Below, piece by piece: positions 9,462 through 18,581 of a stretch of 64,000 nucleotides of DNA (within the stretch, counting starts at the first letter, position 1; each line of letters begins with the position of its first letter). Source of the DNA: K23-9 sp964460665 (GTDB lineage: Bacteria; Planctomycetota; Planctomycetia; Pirellulales; Pirellulaceae). The position numbers were made by a program, and so were the translations under genes. The DNA lies in contig CAYWSL010000007.1 of NCBI GenBank assembly GCA_964460665.1, positions 1 to 64,000 on the forward strand, read 5' to 3'. Under the pieces are notes generated by a model. It worked only from the letters and a program-made list of their open reading frames with translations. It did not search any database and was not told the origin of the DNA.

Positions 9462-10517
9462 TTATTGGGCTGCTGAGCGGCTGCCTTGGGGACCTCCGCT
9501 GATCGGGCGGCCCGTTGGAAGTGGACGTGCTGCGGTTGCGAAACCTCTTGCGTACAGGTGCTCTTTTAAACGACGAAACGAATTGAAGCTGTCCGGATAA
9601 ACCCAGACCGTGATCGTCGTTGCTCCTGGTTGGCGACCGGCTAATTCGACGTCCAGAGTCTGACTGTTGGTCAGTGCGTGGTCGATCGGCTCGCCATACG
9701 GTTCGCTAAGCGGTTCCACTTGCATCCGCACCAGCTGAATCCGAGTACCTGGTCCGACACTGGATCCGCTGCGAAGGAGTTCCTTGCGTTTGTCCATGAT
9801 GTACCTGGCCACGTACCCTTTGACTGGCCCGACGGCGGCATCCATTCGGCCTTCGCGAGGCCCCGAAGCGACGCGTTGGAAATCTTCGCGGATCTCCTTC
9901 ACCAAACGATCAATCGGAACGATCGAAAGTCGATTGTCTTTCAAGCGAAAGTGAATTTCTTCGCCGAACACGGTTTTCGCCATCGGCGTTGGTAAGTGCT
10001 CCACAGCGACGACGGGGACATCCTGATTCTCCAGTCGCTTGCGTTCGCTCTCCAAGTTTGCAAGCTGTGACTTCAGGTGTTCGACTTCGGTTTGGCGCTT
10101 CGCTGCTTCAGCGGTTTGCTGATCCAGTTCCTTTTGCTTTTCGGACCAGATCTCTTTGGCGTTTGCCAATAGATCCAGTAGAACGCCTCGCTGCCGTTGC
10201 CGCGTTTTCAGATCAGCTTCCATCTGCTTGATCTTCGCTTCGAAGCGATCCGAGTCGGCTTGGGCGGCGCGGGCTCGAGCGACTTGTGTGTTCAATTGTT
10301 GTAGCTGATCGGAAGTCGCATACTTGGGCGATTCTGAAACCACTTCTGCGACTTCTGGTTCCTCGGACTGCTGATCACGCACGCGTTCGATCACAGCTTG
10401 TGACTGTGTTCCTAAAACGACCACTAAGATGATCAGAATTCCGACCAGGTTGGCGACGATGTCCAAGAAGGAATCGTGCCCCATGTCCATTGTGGATCGA
10501 TTGCGACGGCCGCTCAT
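9462..10517 (-). CDS. Single-pass membrane protein with coiled coil, ExbD/MotB-like partner
   Basis: This 351-residue protein has one N-terminal membrane helix (about 17-38, within DSFLDIVANLVGILIILVV). The acidic FLD at its start recalls the ExbD/MotB/TolR anchor. A charged coiled coil spans about 65-165, and a globular C-terminal domain about 185-335. That domain ends with VWVYPDSFNSFRRLKEHL followed by ARGFATAARPLP, a pattern repeated in the upstream 750-residue protein. No OmpA peptidoglycan motif is present. The start overlaps the stop of the preceding gene by 4 bases (ATGA), and with the MotA/TolQ/ExbB gene it forms a tight three-gene operon. I infer it is the periplasmic partner of a proton-driven stator. 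Its actual function is unknown. Confidence 0.75.
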   Translation of the reverse strand: MSGRRNRSTMDMGHDSFLDIVANLVGILIILVVVLGTQSQAVIERVRDQQSEEPEVAEVVSESPKYATSDQLQQLNTQVARARAAQADSDRFEAKIKQMEADLKTRQRQRGVLLDLLANAKEIWSEKQKELDQQTAEAAKRQTEVEHLKSQLANLESERKRLENQDVPVVAVEHLPTPMAKTVFGEEIHFRLKDNRLSIVPIDRLVKEIREDFQRVASGPREGRMDAAVGPVKGYVARYIMDKRKELLRSGSSVGPGTRIQLVRMQVEPLSEPYGEPIDHALTNSQTLDVELAGRQPGATTITVWVYPDSFNSFRRLKEHLYARGFATAARPLPTGRPISGGPQGSRSAAQ

Positions 10518-12766
10518 TGACTGCGTCTCCCTTCGACATCAACACCGCTGCCGGACAACAATTGCCGCAGCTGGTAGAACCGCTGTTCGCCGCCAGGCTT
10601 CACATCGATGCTTAGCAGCGGCTGCCAACGACCACCAGGAATCGCGGCTCCCCAACGCTCGATGCGGTCGCGAACGGCGCTGGCTAATTCCAGCGAAGCG
10701 CGGTTCATGTTGGAATCGGCGAGCCCAAAAATTTCGGTCGGGCCGCCACGTGCTGCTGCCACCAACACCAATCGGTTGGGGTAGCACTCGACACGAATCG
10801 TTCGCACGATCGCGTTGCCTTTGGAGGAACGAATTTCGCGCGGCAACGCCCAGTCGGCGCCTTCGCGTTGTGCGATTTCACGGGTGGCCGATAGGTTTTG
10901 CGGCGCGGTTCGTGGCGGTGGTGAACCAGAAGCTTGCTGCGGTTGGCCGGCTTGTTGTGAATTGGACGGAGTCGTCGCGCGGTGAGTGCTGCCGGTGCGA
11001 CCATCGCTACCAGACGGGTTGCTGGGTGACTGGCTACTGGAAGATTGGCTACTGTTAAGGCTACTGGGCGACTGACTGTAGGCCTGAGCAGAAGACTGAT
11101 TACCTGCTTGGCTACCGGGTGAAGTCAGCTGCATTCCTGCCGGACTTTCGTTGCTAGTGTCACCCGCGTAAGCATACGGATTGCTTTGCGCACTGAATGT
11201 GTTGTCACGCGGAATGTTGGGACTGAGGTATTGATTTGTTTTGGTTTTGTCTGCGCCACTGGCGGTTGCATCAGCATTGGTTTGTGACTGAGAACGGTTG
11301 GGGTGACCGGATGAACCAGTACCTTGCTGCTTGGCGAATGCAGCGGTCCCGTCGAAGTCGCCGAATTGTTGTGAAGTGGCTTGCGTGGACTGGTTGGCTG
11401 GTGATTGTCCAGCTGCCGACTGCGACCCCGTGTACTGTTGCGACCCTGTGTGCTGTGTCGTATCACCAGCGTGATAGGGATTGTCAGTCAACTCGCCGAC
11501 GGATGCTACCGATTCACCGTTGCGCTGCAACTCTTGAGTGGCTTCGCGGATCTGTTGATCCAGTTTTCGTGCCGCATCGGCGCCTGTTCCCGATCCGTAG
11601 CCGCTCGAGTTGTAACTACCAGATCCGTAGCCACTGCTGCCGTATCCGCCGCCGGAGTAACCCGAGTACTGACCTGTTCGTCGGGACCCTGCCCCGAATC
11701 CTTCGCGGTGATCACTAAACCCGCTCGCTCGGCCGCTGCGATCCATTGCGGCGGCGGACAAACGCGGGAACTCGCGACGTCCAGCGATGGCGCCCGCCAT
11801 TGACTGCGCAGCTCGTGTTGCCAGCGCGTTCATTCCGTGTTGCTTGATCACCGCCGCACGAATGGCTTCGTTCAACTGAACTGCCAATTGAGCGTCGGGA
11901 TCGGCATAGGCCAGCTTGGTATCCGCTGGGACCAATTCGTATCCGTATTGATCGTCCCAGTCTTGCATCGCCGTTCGAGCGGCGGCGTAGGTTTCGATTC
12001 CATCTGGCCGCACGACTAGCAACGGATAGGGTGCGATCACATCGCCGTAGTTCTGCATCGCGTGATAACGGACGACGCGAAGCGCTGCATCGAGTGGATT
12101 CGCTTGTTCCACGGATTCTTCCAGCTGCCCGATCGTGATCTTGGCGCCTTCGGGCCAAACCGTCAGCCCTTGGGCGGTGCATTCCAAATAGATCGGCCGC
12201 CGATCGGTACCGTTGGGGCCTTTGTGAGGAATGATGGCGATGCGCGGCGTCTGACGGTCGGAGTCGCCTTTCAGCTGGGTGATCGCCTCGGCTTCTGCCG
12301 CCAAGGTACGACGCAATGAATCCAATTCGTGCGTATCGGTTGGTGACGCTTCAATTTCGCCGGTCGCCAGCTGAGCTTCGCGTTTGAGTCGTTCCAGTTC
12401 TTCTTGAATTCGCTTCATGTGAGCTTCGACCTGTGTCATTGCATCGCGTCGTCGCTCGATGTCTGCCGTTTGTTCTTCGCGAATCGAAACTAACTGCTCG
12501 ACGCGGAACTCTCCCTCGTCCAACAGCGTTTGCGCTTCTACTTGAGTCAGCTGTGGCTGCGATGATTCCGGCGGTGTGGGCGGCGGATCGATCGATTGCG
12601 CCGCCTGTTTAGCGGCCGCTGCATTTTCAGCATCCGCAACGGCAGCATCAGCCGCTTCTTGGGCGACCAAGGCCAGCAACAGAATCAGTGTTCCCAATGT
12701 GCAAACGAGGACTGCCAAAAACGGGAACAGCGATGGCGAGAGTCCTTTGCGGCGACGCCCACTCAT
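10514..12766 (-). CDS. Large single-pass membrane protein of the stator-like operon
   Basis: The product has 750 residues. A membrane helix (about 12-36, FPFLAVLVCTLGTLILLLAL) is followed by a charged coiled coil (about 75-165) and a first globular domain (about 175-305, with LLVVRPDGIETYAAAR). Next comes a long Gln/Ser/Gly-rich low-complexity stretch (about 340-610), then a second copy of the globular domain (about 640-750, ending LLSIDVKPGG-x-QRFYQLRQLL). The two copies resemble each other and the C-terminal domain of the neighbour at 9462-10517. It overlaps its upstream and downstream genes by 4 bases each, so the three products are likely made in fixed proportion. It belongs to no family I can name, and the low-complexity middle is presumably a flexible periplasmic spacer. 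Confidence 0.72.
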   Translation of the reverse strand: MSGRRRKGLSPSLFPFLAVLVCTLGTLILLLALVAQEAADAAVADAENAAAAKQAAQSIDPPPTPPESSQPQLTQVEAQTLLDEGEFRVEQLVSIREEQTADIERRRDAMTQVEAHMKRIQEELERLKREAQLATGEIEASPTDTHELDSLRRTLAAEAEAITQLKGDSDRQTPRIAIIPHKGPNGTDRRPIYLECTAQGLTVWPEGAKITIGQLEESVEQANPLDAALRVVRYHAMQNYGDVIAPYPLLVVRPDGIETYAAARTAMQDWDDQYGYELVPADTKLAYADPDAQLAVQLNEAIRAAVIKQHGMNALATRAAQSMAGAIAGRREFPRLSAAAMDRSGRASGFSDHREGFGAGSRRTGQYSGYSGGGYGSSGYGSGSYNSSGYGSGTGADAARKLDQQIREATQELQRNGESVASVGELTDNPYHAGDTTQHTGSQQYTGSQSAAGQSPANQSTQATSQQFGDFDGTAAFAKQQGTGSSGHPNRSQSQTNADATASGADKTKTNQYLSPNIPRDNTFSAQSNPYAYAGDTSNESPAGMQLTSPGSQAGNQSSAQAYSQSPSSLNSSQSSSSQSPSNPSGSDGRTGSTHRATTPSNSQQAGQPQQASGSPPPRTAPQNLSATREIAQREGADWALPREIRSSKGNAIVRTIRVECYPNRLVLVAAARGGPTEIFGLADSNMNRASLELASAVRDRIERWGAAIPGGRWQPLLSIDVKPGGEQRFYQLRQLLSGSGVDVEGRRSQ

Positions 12767-14232
12767 GCAGCACGCCTGATCGGATTCGAATCGGGAATGC
12801 GATCCGAAAGCAGCTCGACTGCTCGGGCCAACGTTCGCATGGCGTCGGTCATTCCGTCACCAGCAGCAGCGTTCACGCTGTCGCTGACGATGCGGTTGGT
12901 CGAATCGAGTCGCTGTAAGTTCGCGTCCAAGGCTTGCTGAAGCGTCAAAATGGACTTGGTTTGATCGGTCGTGCTGACGACTTGCTGGCACTGCTTGATC
13001 ATCTTCTGATGATGCGATGCCAAGGAAGCAGCGTTCACAGCCATCGTCTCGGTCCAGACTTTGCTCTGTTTGTCGGCCGTCTTGGTACTGGCGAGCGCGG
13101 ATTCCGCGATGACTGTCGCGTGCGTGCGCAGTGCGGGTGCCAACGTCTGCTCGAACGCTTCGCTGATTCGGTCAGCGTTTTCTGTTTGGACGGTTTGCCA
13201 GTGCGAATGAGCTTCGTCGATGGTTGATCGCCACAATTCGGCTTGAGCAACCAACGACTCAGCGACGGCCGCTTTGATGCCCGCACAAAGATCCGCGATC
13301 AGTGCGACTTGGTTGTCATCGGTTTCGTTGCTAGGCAGGTGCGCTGAAACTAGGTGCCCGACGCGATGATCGATCGCGGCAAGCAAACGTTGTTCACCTT
13401 GTTCGATCGGAAACTGAATGAAGATCGCAAGGACGGAAAGCACGAGTCCGATCGCGGTCGTATCAAAGGCCACGTACAAACCGCTTTTCAAATTGTCGAC
13501 GGCCGCCGTTCCGTTGGAAAAGTCCAGGCCGCCAAGTGTTTGCGTGATTCCGATCACTGTCCCAAGGAATCCCAACATGGGAATCGCCCAAACAATAATC
13601 CGGACCAGTCCCAAAGAATCGTGTGCGGTGTCAGCATCGCGCCCTGAGATCTCGCGCAGGTCATCGGCAAGATGCTTACTGGTTCCACGTTGCGATTGGC
13701 GTGTTAGTAGTTCTTCTAAACGGCGCACCAGCTGGCTGCCGCGCTTATCATTTGTTAGACCCGATAGTTTTGCCAGCCAACGTTTGGCGACAAAACCTGC
13801 GTGGTGTTCGCCCAACCAATCATCACCAGGCGATTCGGTATCGTCATCCCACTGCGAACTTCCGCTCGGGACAAGTTCTTTGTCGCTGATCGTGTGCAGG
13901 TAGATCCACTGTTGATTGTTGCGCCACCACTTGACTGCCAAGATCGCGATGGCGATCCAAAACAGAACGGTCGCGGCAATCGCGATCGGGTGTCCCAAGA
14001 AATATCGCTGAAGTGGCCCCCACGAGATCGTGGAGATTATCGCGTAAAAGGCAGCAGCCACCACAACGCCCACAAGCAGTGGAAAGAAGCCCATCGACGT
14101 GTTCGCCGCCGGAAGTCTTTCGCCGGTCGCTTGCTTAGATCGTGTCATATGGGTCCGCGTTGAGCCAGAAAGTTCGCTCACCGTGTTTACCTTTGCTGCT
14201 GTGAACCAAGTCGAGTCGTTCCGCCGCGACAT
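12763..14232 (-). CDS. MotA/TolQ/ExbB proton channel family protein
   Basis: This 489-residue protein has four predicted membrane helices (about 47-70, 81-101, 211-233 and 255-275). The last two carry the family core: IPMLGFLGTVIGITQTL and GLYVAFDTTAIGLVLS. After about residue 300 comes a roughly 190-residue polar, helical tail, much longer than in ExbB/TolQ, likely cytoplasmic. The first 28 residues are polar, and the methionine at residue 29 is an alternative start. It leads the operon and is coupled by 4-base overlaps to two single-pass proteins that take the place of ExbD. It should use the proton or sodium gradient to move or energise something in the envelope; which process is not evident. 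Confidence 0.85.
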   Translation of the reverse strand: MSRRNDSTWFTAAKVNTVSELSGSTRTHMTRSKQATGERLPAANTSMGFFPLLVGVVVAAAFYAIISTISWGPLQRYFLGHPIAIAATVLFWIAIAILAVKWWRNNQQWIYLHTISDKELVPSGSSQWDDDTESPGDDWLGEHHAGFVAKRWLAKLSGLTNDKRGSQLVRRLEELLTRQSQRGTSKHLADDLREISGRDADTAHDSLGLVRIIVWAIPMLGFLGTVIGITQTLGGLDFSNGTAAVDNLKSGLYVAFDTTAIGLVLSVLAIFIQFPIEQGEQRLLAAIDHRVGHLVSAHLPSNETDDNQVALIADLCAGIKAAVAESLVAQAELWRSTIDEAHSHWQTVQTENADRISEAFEQTLAPALRTHATVIAESALASTKTADKQSKVWTETMAVNAASLASHHQKMIKQCQQVVSTTDQTKSILTLQQALDANLQRLDSTNRIVSDSVNAAAGDGMTDAMRTLARAVELLSDRIPDSNPIRRAA

Positions 14233-14457
14233 AGCGACAGACCTCTAATCGGATCGACCGGCAAGACCCGCGAACTTGACCCAATCGTCAAAAATTGCCA
14301 GGCGAAGATTGGCCAATGCAAGCAAGCGGCGGCCGCTTCTTGGCTTGCGGCACGGATGCTTGGCTGAATACGATCTGAATCAGCGGTTTGGCGGCCAGAC
14401 GCGGAGTGACGTGGCCGCTTTGTGTGTCCGATGGCAATGGCAATGGAGTCCAGATTG

Positions 14458-14970
14458 ATGACGAAGAAGCAAAACCAGGCGAGTTCATCCGCACCGTCGC
14501 ACCAAATGAGTCCATTTCATTGGGTTTTGGCGACAATTTTCGCTGTGGGAGCCACGACCGCGATCAGCCAGCAGCCGGCCGTTCAGGCCCCCACTTCTAC
14601 ACCAAGCGTCCAATCGCCCAGCGGGTTTGGCCAGCCAATCCCCGGCCAAGGTGAACCTAGCAAGCCATCCCCCCAGCAGATAGCCGCAGCGGTCTTTCCC
14701 AATATGGGCTCTGGCTCGGGAAAAAACGGTCCTTCCACTCGTGTTGGTGCCGCAGGCGAGATCATCGGATTTACCGACTCTGACGGTTCGGGAAGTCAAA
14801 CAATTACGCTAGTTCATACCGGCAAATCGTGGATGGCCGTGTATCATATTGATAGAGCGGGAACGATCCGACTGGTTAGTAGTCGACCTATTGATGCTGA
14901 CTTTTCGTTGCAGTTGAACGCCACTTCTCCCCTGCCACGCGAAATCCGAGAGCTGACTGGGAAAAAGTGA
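14458..14970 (+). CDS. Small exported protein of unknown function
   Basis: A 170-residue product (start at the ATG at 14458; an ATG 36 bases upstream is possible). It has a hydrophobic stretch at about residues 20-36 (FHWVLATIFAVGATTAIS) acting as signal peptide or anchor, then a Pro/Ser/Gln-rich segment. The C-terminal half is likely beta-rich, around GSQTITLVHTGKSWMAVYHI and GTIRLVSSRPIDADFSLQL. It sits divergent from the stator-like operon and about 110 bases upstream of the HTH/acidic membrane protein. I do not recognise a family. Confidence 0.6.
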   Translation: MTKKQNQASSSAPSHQMSPFHWVLATIFAVGATTAISQQPAVQAPTSTPSVQSPSGFGQPIPGQGEPSKPSPQQIAAAVFPNMGSGSGKNGPSTRVGAAGEIIGFTDSDGSGSQTITLVHTGKSWMAVYHIDRAGTIRLVSSRPIDADFSLQLNATSPLPREIRELTGKK

Positions 14971-15080
14971 CTGGCGAAACATCGTCCAAGCTGCCCTCCT
15001 GGTCTACCCTATTCAACTTATTGATACCCCTAAGACCCAAACTTTCCTCGTTTTGGGTTGACCTTCGGAGCTGATCACAG

Positions 15081-16913
15081 ATGCCTGAATACCTATCGCT
15101 CGAAGATGCTGCCAAGAAACTAGGTATCGCAACTGAGAAACTTGTCGACTTGCGCAGCCAAGGACAGATTCGCGGATTTCGCGACGGTGCCAGCTGGAAG
15201 TTTCCCGAAAATGAAATCGCGCGTCTGGCGGATGATCTGGGCGTTGATATCGGTGGCGCCGCTTCGGCAGCCATCGACGCTGTGGAAGATGGATTTGGAT
15301 CAGGCATCTTGATCGACGAAGGTGACTTTGGTTCGGGTATCGGATCGGCAATCAGCCAAAGCAGTGGATCGATCATCGGCGGCGATGCAAAAGACAGCTC
15401 ACCTGGTAGCGACCTGGGAATCGGTGGCGAGTCACCCAAGCCAGGTAGCTCTGGAGGCAGCGATGTGAACTTGGTCGCGGACCTTGGCGACGGAAGTGAC
15501 GTTTCACTGGTTGCAAGCGACAGCAACCTGTCGATCGAAGATGAATTGGCAATTGATGACAGTGACCCGCTTCCGGAAATCGATTCCAAAGAATTGAAGT
15601 TAGAAGACCCCGCGATCTTGCACGACTCGGGCGACGAGATTGACTTGGGCCTTGTCGCTCAAGAGGGCAGCACCGGACCCGAAATCGACATCTCGGATGT
15701 GATGTCCGAAGAAGGCAGCACGGGCCCAACCGTGGATGGCTCGGTCAGCTCGATCGACATTGGAGCTGAACCTGAAGACGAACTCGCTGTTTCGCCAGAG
15801 AGCGATCTGAGCTTTACTGGCACACTGCCTGCTGAAGAGGACAGTGGTGATCTGCTTTTGGGCGACGAGGAAAGCAGTGGGATGGACGCGCTCGCTAGCG
15901 ACATCATCGGCAGTGACATCATCGATTCAGATACAGGAGTGGCCGCTGGTGCCAGTAGCCTGGAATTGATGGATGAATTGGATGCCCCCAGTGGTGTTGG
16001 CCTACATGGTTCCTCTGGAGCCGACGTGCTAAGCGAGCTTGATTTGCTGAGTGCTGACAGTGGCGGAAGCGGCCTGATCTCGGGCGACAGTGCGAACCTG
16101 CTGGCGTCATCCGGTTTAGGTAGCAGCCTGGGTGACGACGTGCTGGGCGGAATGGATGATGCATTGGCCGATGACGACGACTTGGTCATCGCCGATGATG
16201 ACGATGACTTGGTCATTGATAGTTCGGGGACAGACATTTCGGTTGCTGGTGACAGTGGCATTAACTTGATGAGCCCATCGGACAGTGGTCTATCACTTGA
16301 GAGTGAACCACTTGATCTGGCTGGCAGCAGCGTCTCCGCATTGGACCTAGGTGCCGAACTTGGCAGTGATCCGTCGGGAAGCTCTGTCGAAGCGGGAATC
16401 TCTGGCGACAGCAGCGGTTCGATGGTCGACTTCCAAGCCGATGAAGAATTCCAACTCTCGCCATCGGGCGTTGGCCTTGAAGCCGACTTCGAGAGCGATT
16501 CGCAGGTCATCGAAGTAGAAGATTCAGAAGCGATCGGCGAAGCGGTCGAATTCGCTGACGTCGAAGAAGCACCGATGGCCGAAGCGTTCGCGACGGACGA
16601 TGGTGGTTTCGGCGAAGCAGAAGTCGTCGAAGCAGAAGCGGAACCCGTTGCAGCAGCTGGCGCAGTAGTCGCCACCGCTGGATTGGCAACGACCGCACGA
16701 CGAACCACAGCGATCCCAACGCCCACCGGTTCAGTGGGCTACGAAGTCCCGTTCAGCTTGATGCAGTGCTTGGCACTGCTGTGCATTCTGAGCGTCCTGA
16801 CCCTAGGCGGGATGCTGATGACCGACTTGGTTCGCAACATGTGGGCCTATGGCGACTCCAGTGCCCCGGTCAGTTCACTAACCAACGCCCTGATCGACCT
16901 GATGGGCTGGTAG
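15081..16913 (+). CDS. Excisionase-type HTH protein with acidic linker and C-terminal membrane helix
   Basis: The 610-residue product starts with a MerR/excisionase-like helix-turn-helix (about residues 1-52: YLSLEDAAKKLGI, then LRSQGQIRGFRDGASWKF and NEIARLADDLG). Such domains bind DNA or proteins. About 480 residues of Asp/Glu/Ser/Gly-rich, strongly acidic low-complexity sequence follow, with many SGSS and DDD runs and few aromatic residues. Near the C-terminus is one hydrophobic helix (about 555-578, MQCLALLCILSVLTLGGMLM) with a short tail. The layout suggests a DNA-binding head tethered to the membrane by a disordered acidic arm. I know no characterised homologue. The antisense 355-codon open frame here is a compositional shadow. 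Confidence 0.75.
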   Translation: MPEYLSLEDAAKKLGIATEKLVDLRSQGQIRGFRDGASWKFPENEIARLADDLGVDIGGAASAAIDAVEDGFGSGILIDEGDFGSGIGSAISQSSGSIIGGDAKDSSPGSDLGIGGESPKPGSSGGSDVNLVADLGDGSDVSLVASDSNLSIEDELAIDDSDPLPEIDSKELKLEDPAILHDSGDEIDLGLVAQEGSTGPEIDISDVMSEEGSTGPTVDGSVSSIDIGAEPEDELAVSPESDLSFTGTLPAEEDSGDLLLGDEESSGMDALASDIIGSDIIDSDTGVAAGASSLELMDELDAPSGVGLHGSSGADVLSELDLLSADSGGSGLISGDSANLLASSGLGSSLGDDVLGGMDDALADDDDLVIADDDDDLVIDSSGTDISVAGDSGINLMSPSDSGLSLESEPLDLAGSSVSALDLGAELGSDPSGSSVEAGISGDSSGSMVDFQADEEFQLSPSGVGLEADFESDSQVIEVEDSEAIGEAVEFADVEEAPMAEAFATDDGGFGEAEVVEAEAEPVAAAGAVVATAGLATTARRTTAIPTPTGSVGYEVPFSLMQCLALLCILSVLTLGGMLMTDLVRNMWAYGDSSAPVSSLTNALIDLMGW

Positions 16914-16959
16914 GATCGGAATGTTTCGGTAGCAATCTTCGCGGCAGGGCGCGAGCCCT

Positions 16960-17136
16960 CCGGTGCTGGTGTTCCGGTGCTGGTGTTCCGGTGCTGGNNN
17001 NNNNNNNNNNNNNNNNNNNNNNNNNNNNNNNNNNNNNNNNNNNNNNNNNNNNNNNNNNNNNNNNNNNNNNNNNNNNNNNNNNNNNNNNNNNNNNNNNTCC
17101 GGTGCTGGTGTTCCGGTGCTGGTGTTCCGGTGCTGG
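16960..17136. repeat. 14-bp tandem repeat interrupted by a 100-N assembly gap
   Basis: The unit GGTGCTGGTGTTCC is repeated head to tail on both sides of the N run (16998-17097), with two to three copies visible on each side. Units are contiguous, so it is a simple tandem array, not a CRISPR. True copy number is unknown because the gap is a fixed 100-base placeholder. It lies between the HTH/acidic protein and the lipoprotein gene, and I see no gene in the rest of that 468-base interval. Confidence 0.9.
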
Positions 17137-17381
17137 CGTTTTGGCACCGACTGCGTTATCAGCCTGGCCTGCATGCCAACGTAGAACAAACCGGCCAATG
17201 GGCGGGATGCCATTGGTAGCATGCCTTTAACGCGACAAGCTGTCACACCGGGAATTCTCGGGTACTTCAGTCACCCAACTGACGTTTATAGTACAAGGAC
17301 GGATTCGCGGCCCCACCTTGCGACACCAGTCGCTGCCACGGATACAGATTCGTCTCGTACGCTCGTTCAATATATCTGTCT

Positions 17382-18524
17382 ATGTCTCGGTTTTTATTCG
17401 CGCAGACGCTGCGACGATTAACGCTCGCATTTTCCTGTGGGGTGATAGCGTTATCGCTGGGCTGTCAAAAGCCCGAACCGATTGTTCAGTACAAAGTACC
17501 GACGAAGCTGCCCGAACAACTGCAGCCTGAAAAAAACAGGATGCTGGCGGCGATCGTTCCGCTGGGCAAGAAAGTTTGGTTCTTCAAAGTCACCGGCCCC
17601 GAATCGGCGATTGTAGAAATCGAATCTAACTTTCAAACCTTCGTCACCAACATACAATTCGATGGTGGCAAACCTGTCTTGAAAGATCTGCCGACAGGCT
17701 GGCGACGCGGTGGCGAAAAGGTCATGCGATTCGCCTCGATCGATGTCATGACCAAAGCTGACACCAAGGATTCAAAGCAGCTGGACATCAGCATTTCCAA
17801 CTTGGGTCGACCGCCTGTGGCCGAAGCGTGGGATGGATACGTTGCCATGAATGTCAATCGATGGCGAGGCCAACTAGGGGTGGATAAATCTCAAGACAAA
17901 TGGGCCGGCGCAAAGCCACTAGAAGTTGCCGCCGCTGATGGCCCGTCGGCGTGGTTCGACATGCTCGGCGACGCCAACAGCAGCGGAACCATGTCACCAC
18001 CGTTTGCCAGTCGCGCCCCATTTGCTGGAGGCCCATCTTCTGTAGTCCCGGCGACCGGCGGCCAGCGTGCACCAGCGACCGGCACACCTGCTTCGACTGC
18101 GACCGATTCGCGTTTGAAATTCGAGCTGCCTGATGGTTGGCGGGCAGGTCGAAAGAGTTCGATGCGATGGGCAGCGTTCAATGTTGGTCCCGAAGATTCA
18201 CCCGCCGAAGTCACTGTGATGCCCGCCGGAGGCGACTTGCGTGGCAACGTCGCTCGCTGGATCGGCCAAGTACTTGGCCAGTCGCCCGGTGACAAAGTCG
18301 TCGACAAGGCTTTGGAAGACGCCAAGAAGTTGGACGTCAGCGACCGCCCCGCACAACGATTTGTATTGACGGACCCCGACAATGATTCAGGCACCGCCAT
18401 CGATGCAACCATCGTCCCTATGGAAGGCGGGAGGAGCATGTTCATCAAAATGACTGGGCCGATTGATACGATCAACGATCACAGCGAAGAACTGGGGACG
18501 TTCCTGGAATCGCTTAAGTTTTAA
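17382..18524 (+). CDS. Putative lipoprotein of unknown function
   Basis: This 380-residue protein begins with a signal peptide ending in ALSLGC, a slightly atypical lipobox with Cys at about residue 28. The rest consists of two similar halves. Each has a GWRRG or GWRAG turn followed by MRFASIDV or MRWAAFNV and a segment about a domain that is 'multiplied' or weighted (NVNRWRGQLG, NVARWIGQVLG). This internal duplication (about residues 60-190 and 240-375) is separated by an Ala/Pro/Gly-rich linker. The second half ends with GGRSMFIKMTGP, matching VWFFKVTGP near the start of the first. It lies 57 bases upstream of the cytochrome c synthase fusion and may be co-transcribed. No function is assigned. 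Confidence 0.75.
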   Translation: MSRFLFAQTLRRLTLAFSCGVIALSLGCQKPEPIVQYKVPTKLPEQLQPEKNRMLAAIVPLGKKVWFFKVTGPESAIVEIESNFQTFVTNIQFDGGKPVLKDLPTGWRRGGEKVMRFASIDVMTKADTKDSKQLDISISNLGRPPVAEAWDGYVAMNVNRWRGQLGVDKSQDKWAGAKPLEVAAADGPSAWFDMLGDANSSGTMSPPFASRAPFAGGPSSVVPATGGQRAPATGTPASTATDSRLKFELPDGWRAGRKSSMRWAAFNVGPEDSPAEVTVMPAGGDLRGNVARWIGQVLGQSPGDKVVDKALEDAKKLDVSDRPAQRFVLTDPDNDSGTAIDATIVPMEGGRSMFIKMTGPIDTINDHSEELGTFLESLKF

Positions 18525-18581
18525 GACGCTGAACAAACATAACACCTTACAACCACCTAACCCTTCAACACCAAAAACATC

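Noticed and set aside
9462..14232. Zorya-type defence system (ZorA/ZorB)
   Set aside because: An ExbB/MotA-like protein with a long tail and single-pass partners recalls ZorAB, but there is no OmpA-type peptidoglycan domain, no helicase or nuclease gene, and no other defence gene nearby.
15659..16726. 355-codon antisense open frame, Ser/Pro-rich
   Set aside because: It mirrors the low-complexity acidic gene on the other strand and shows no protein-like sequence of its own.
16960..17136. CRISPR array
   Set aside because: Units are contiguous without spacers; the same holds for the repeats at 39909-40171 and 63450-63655.
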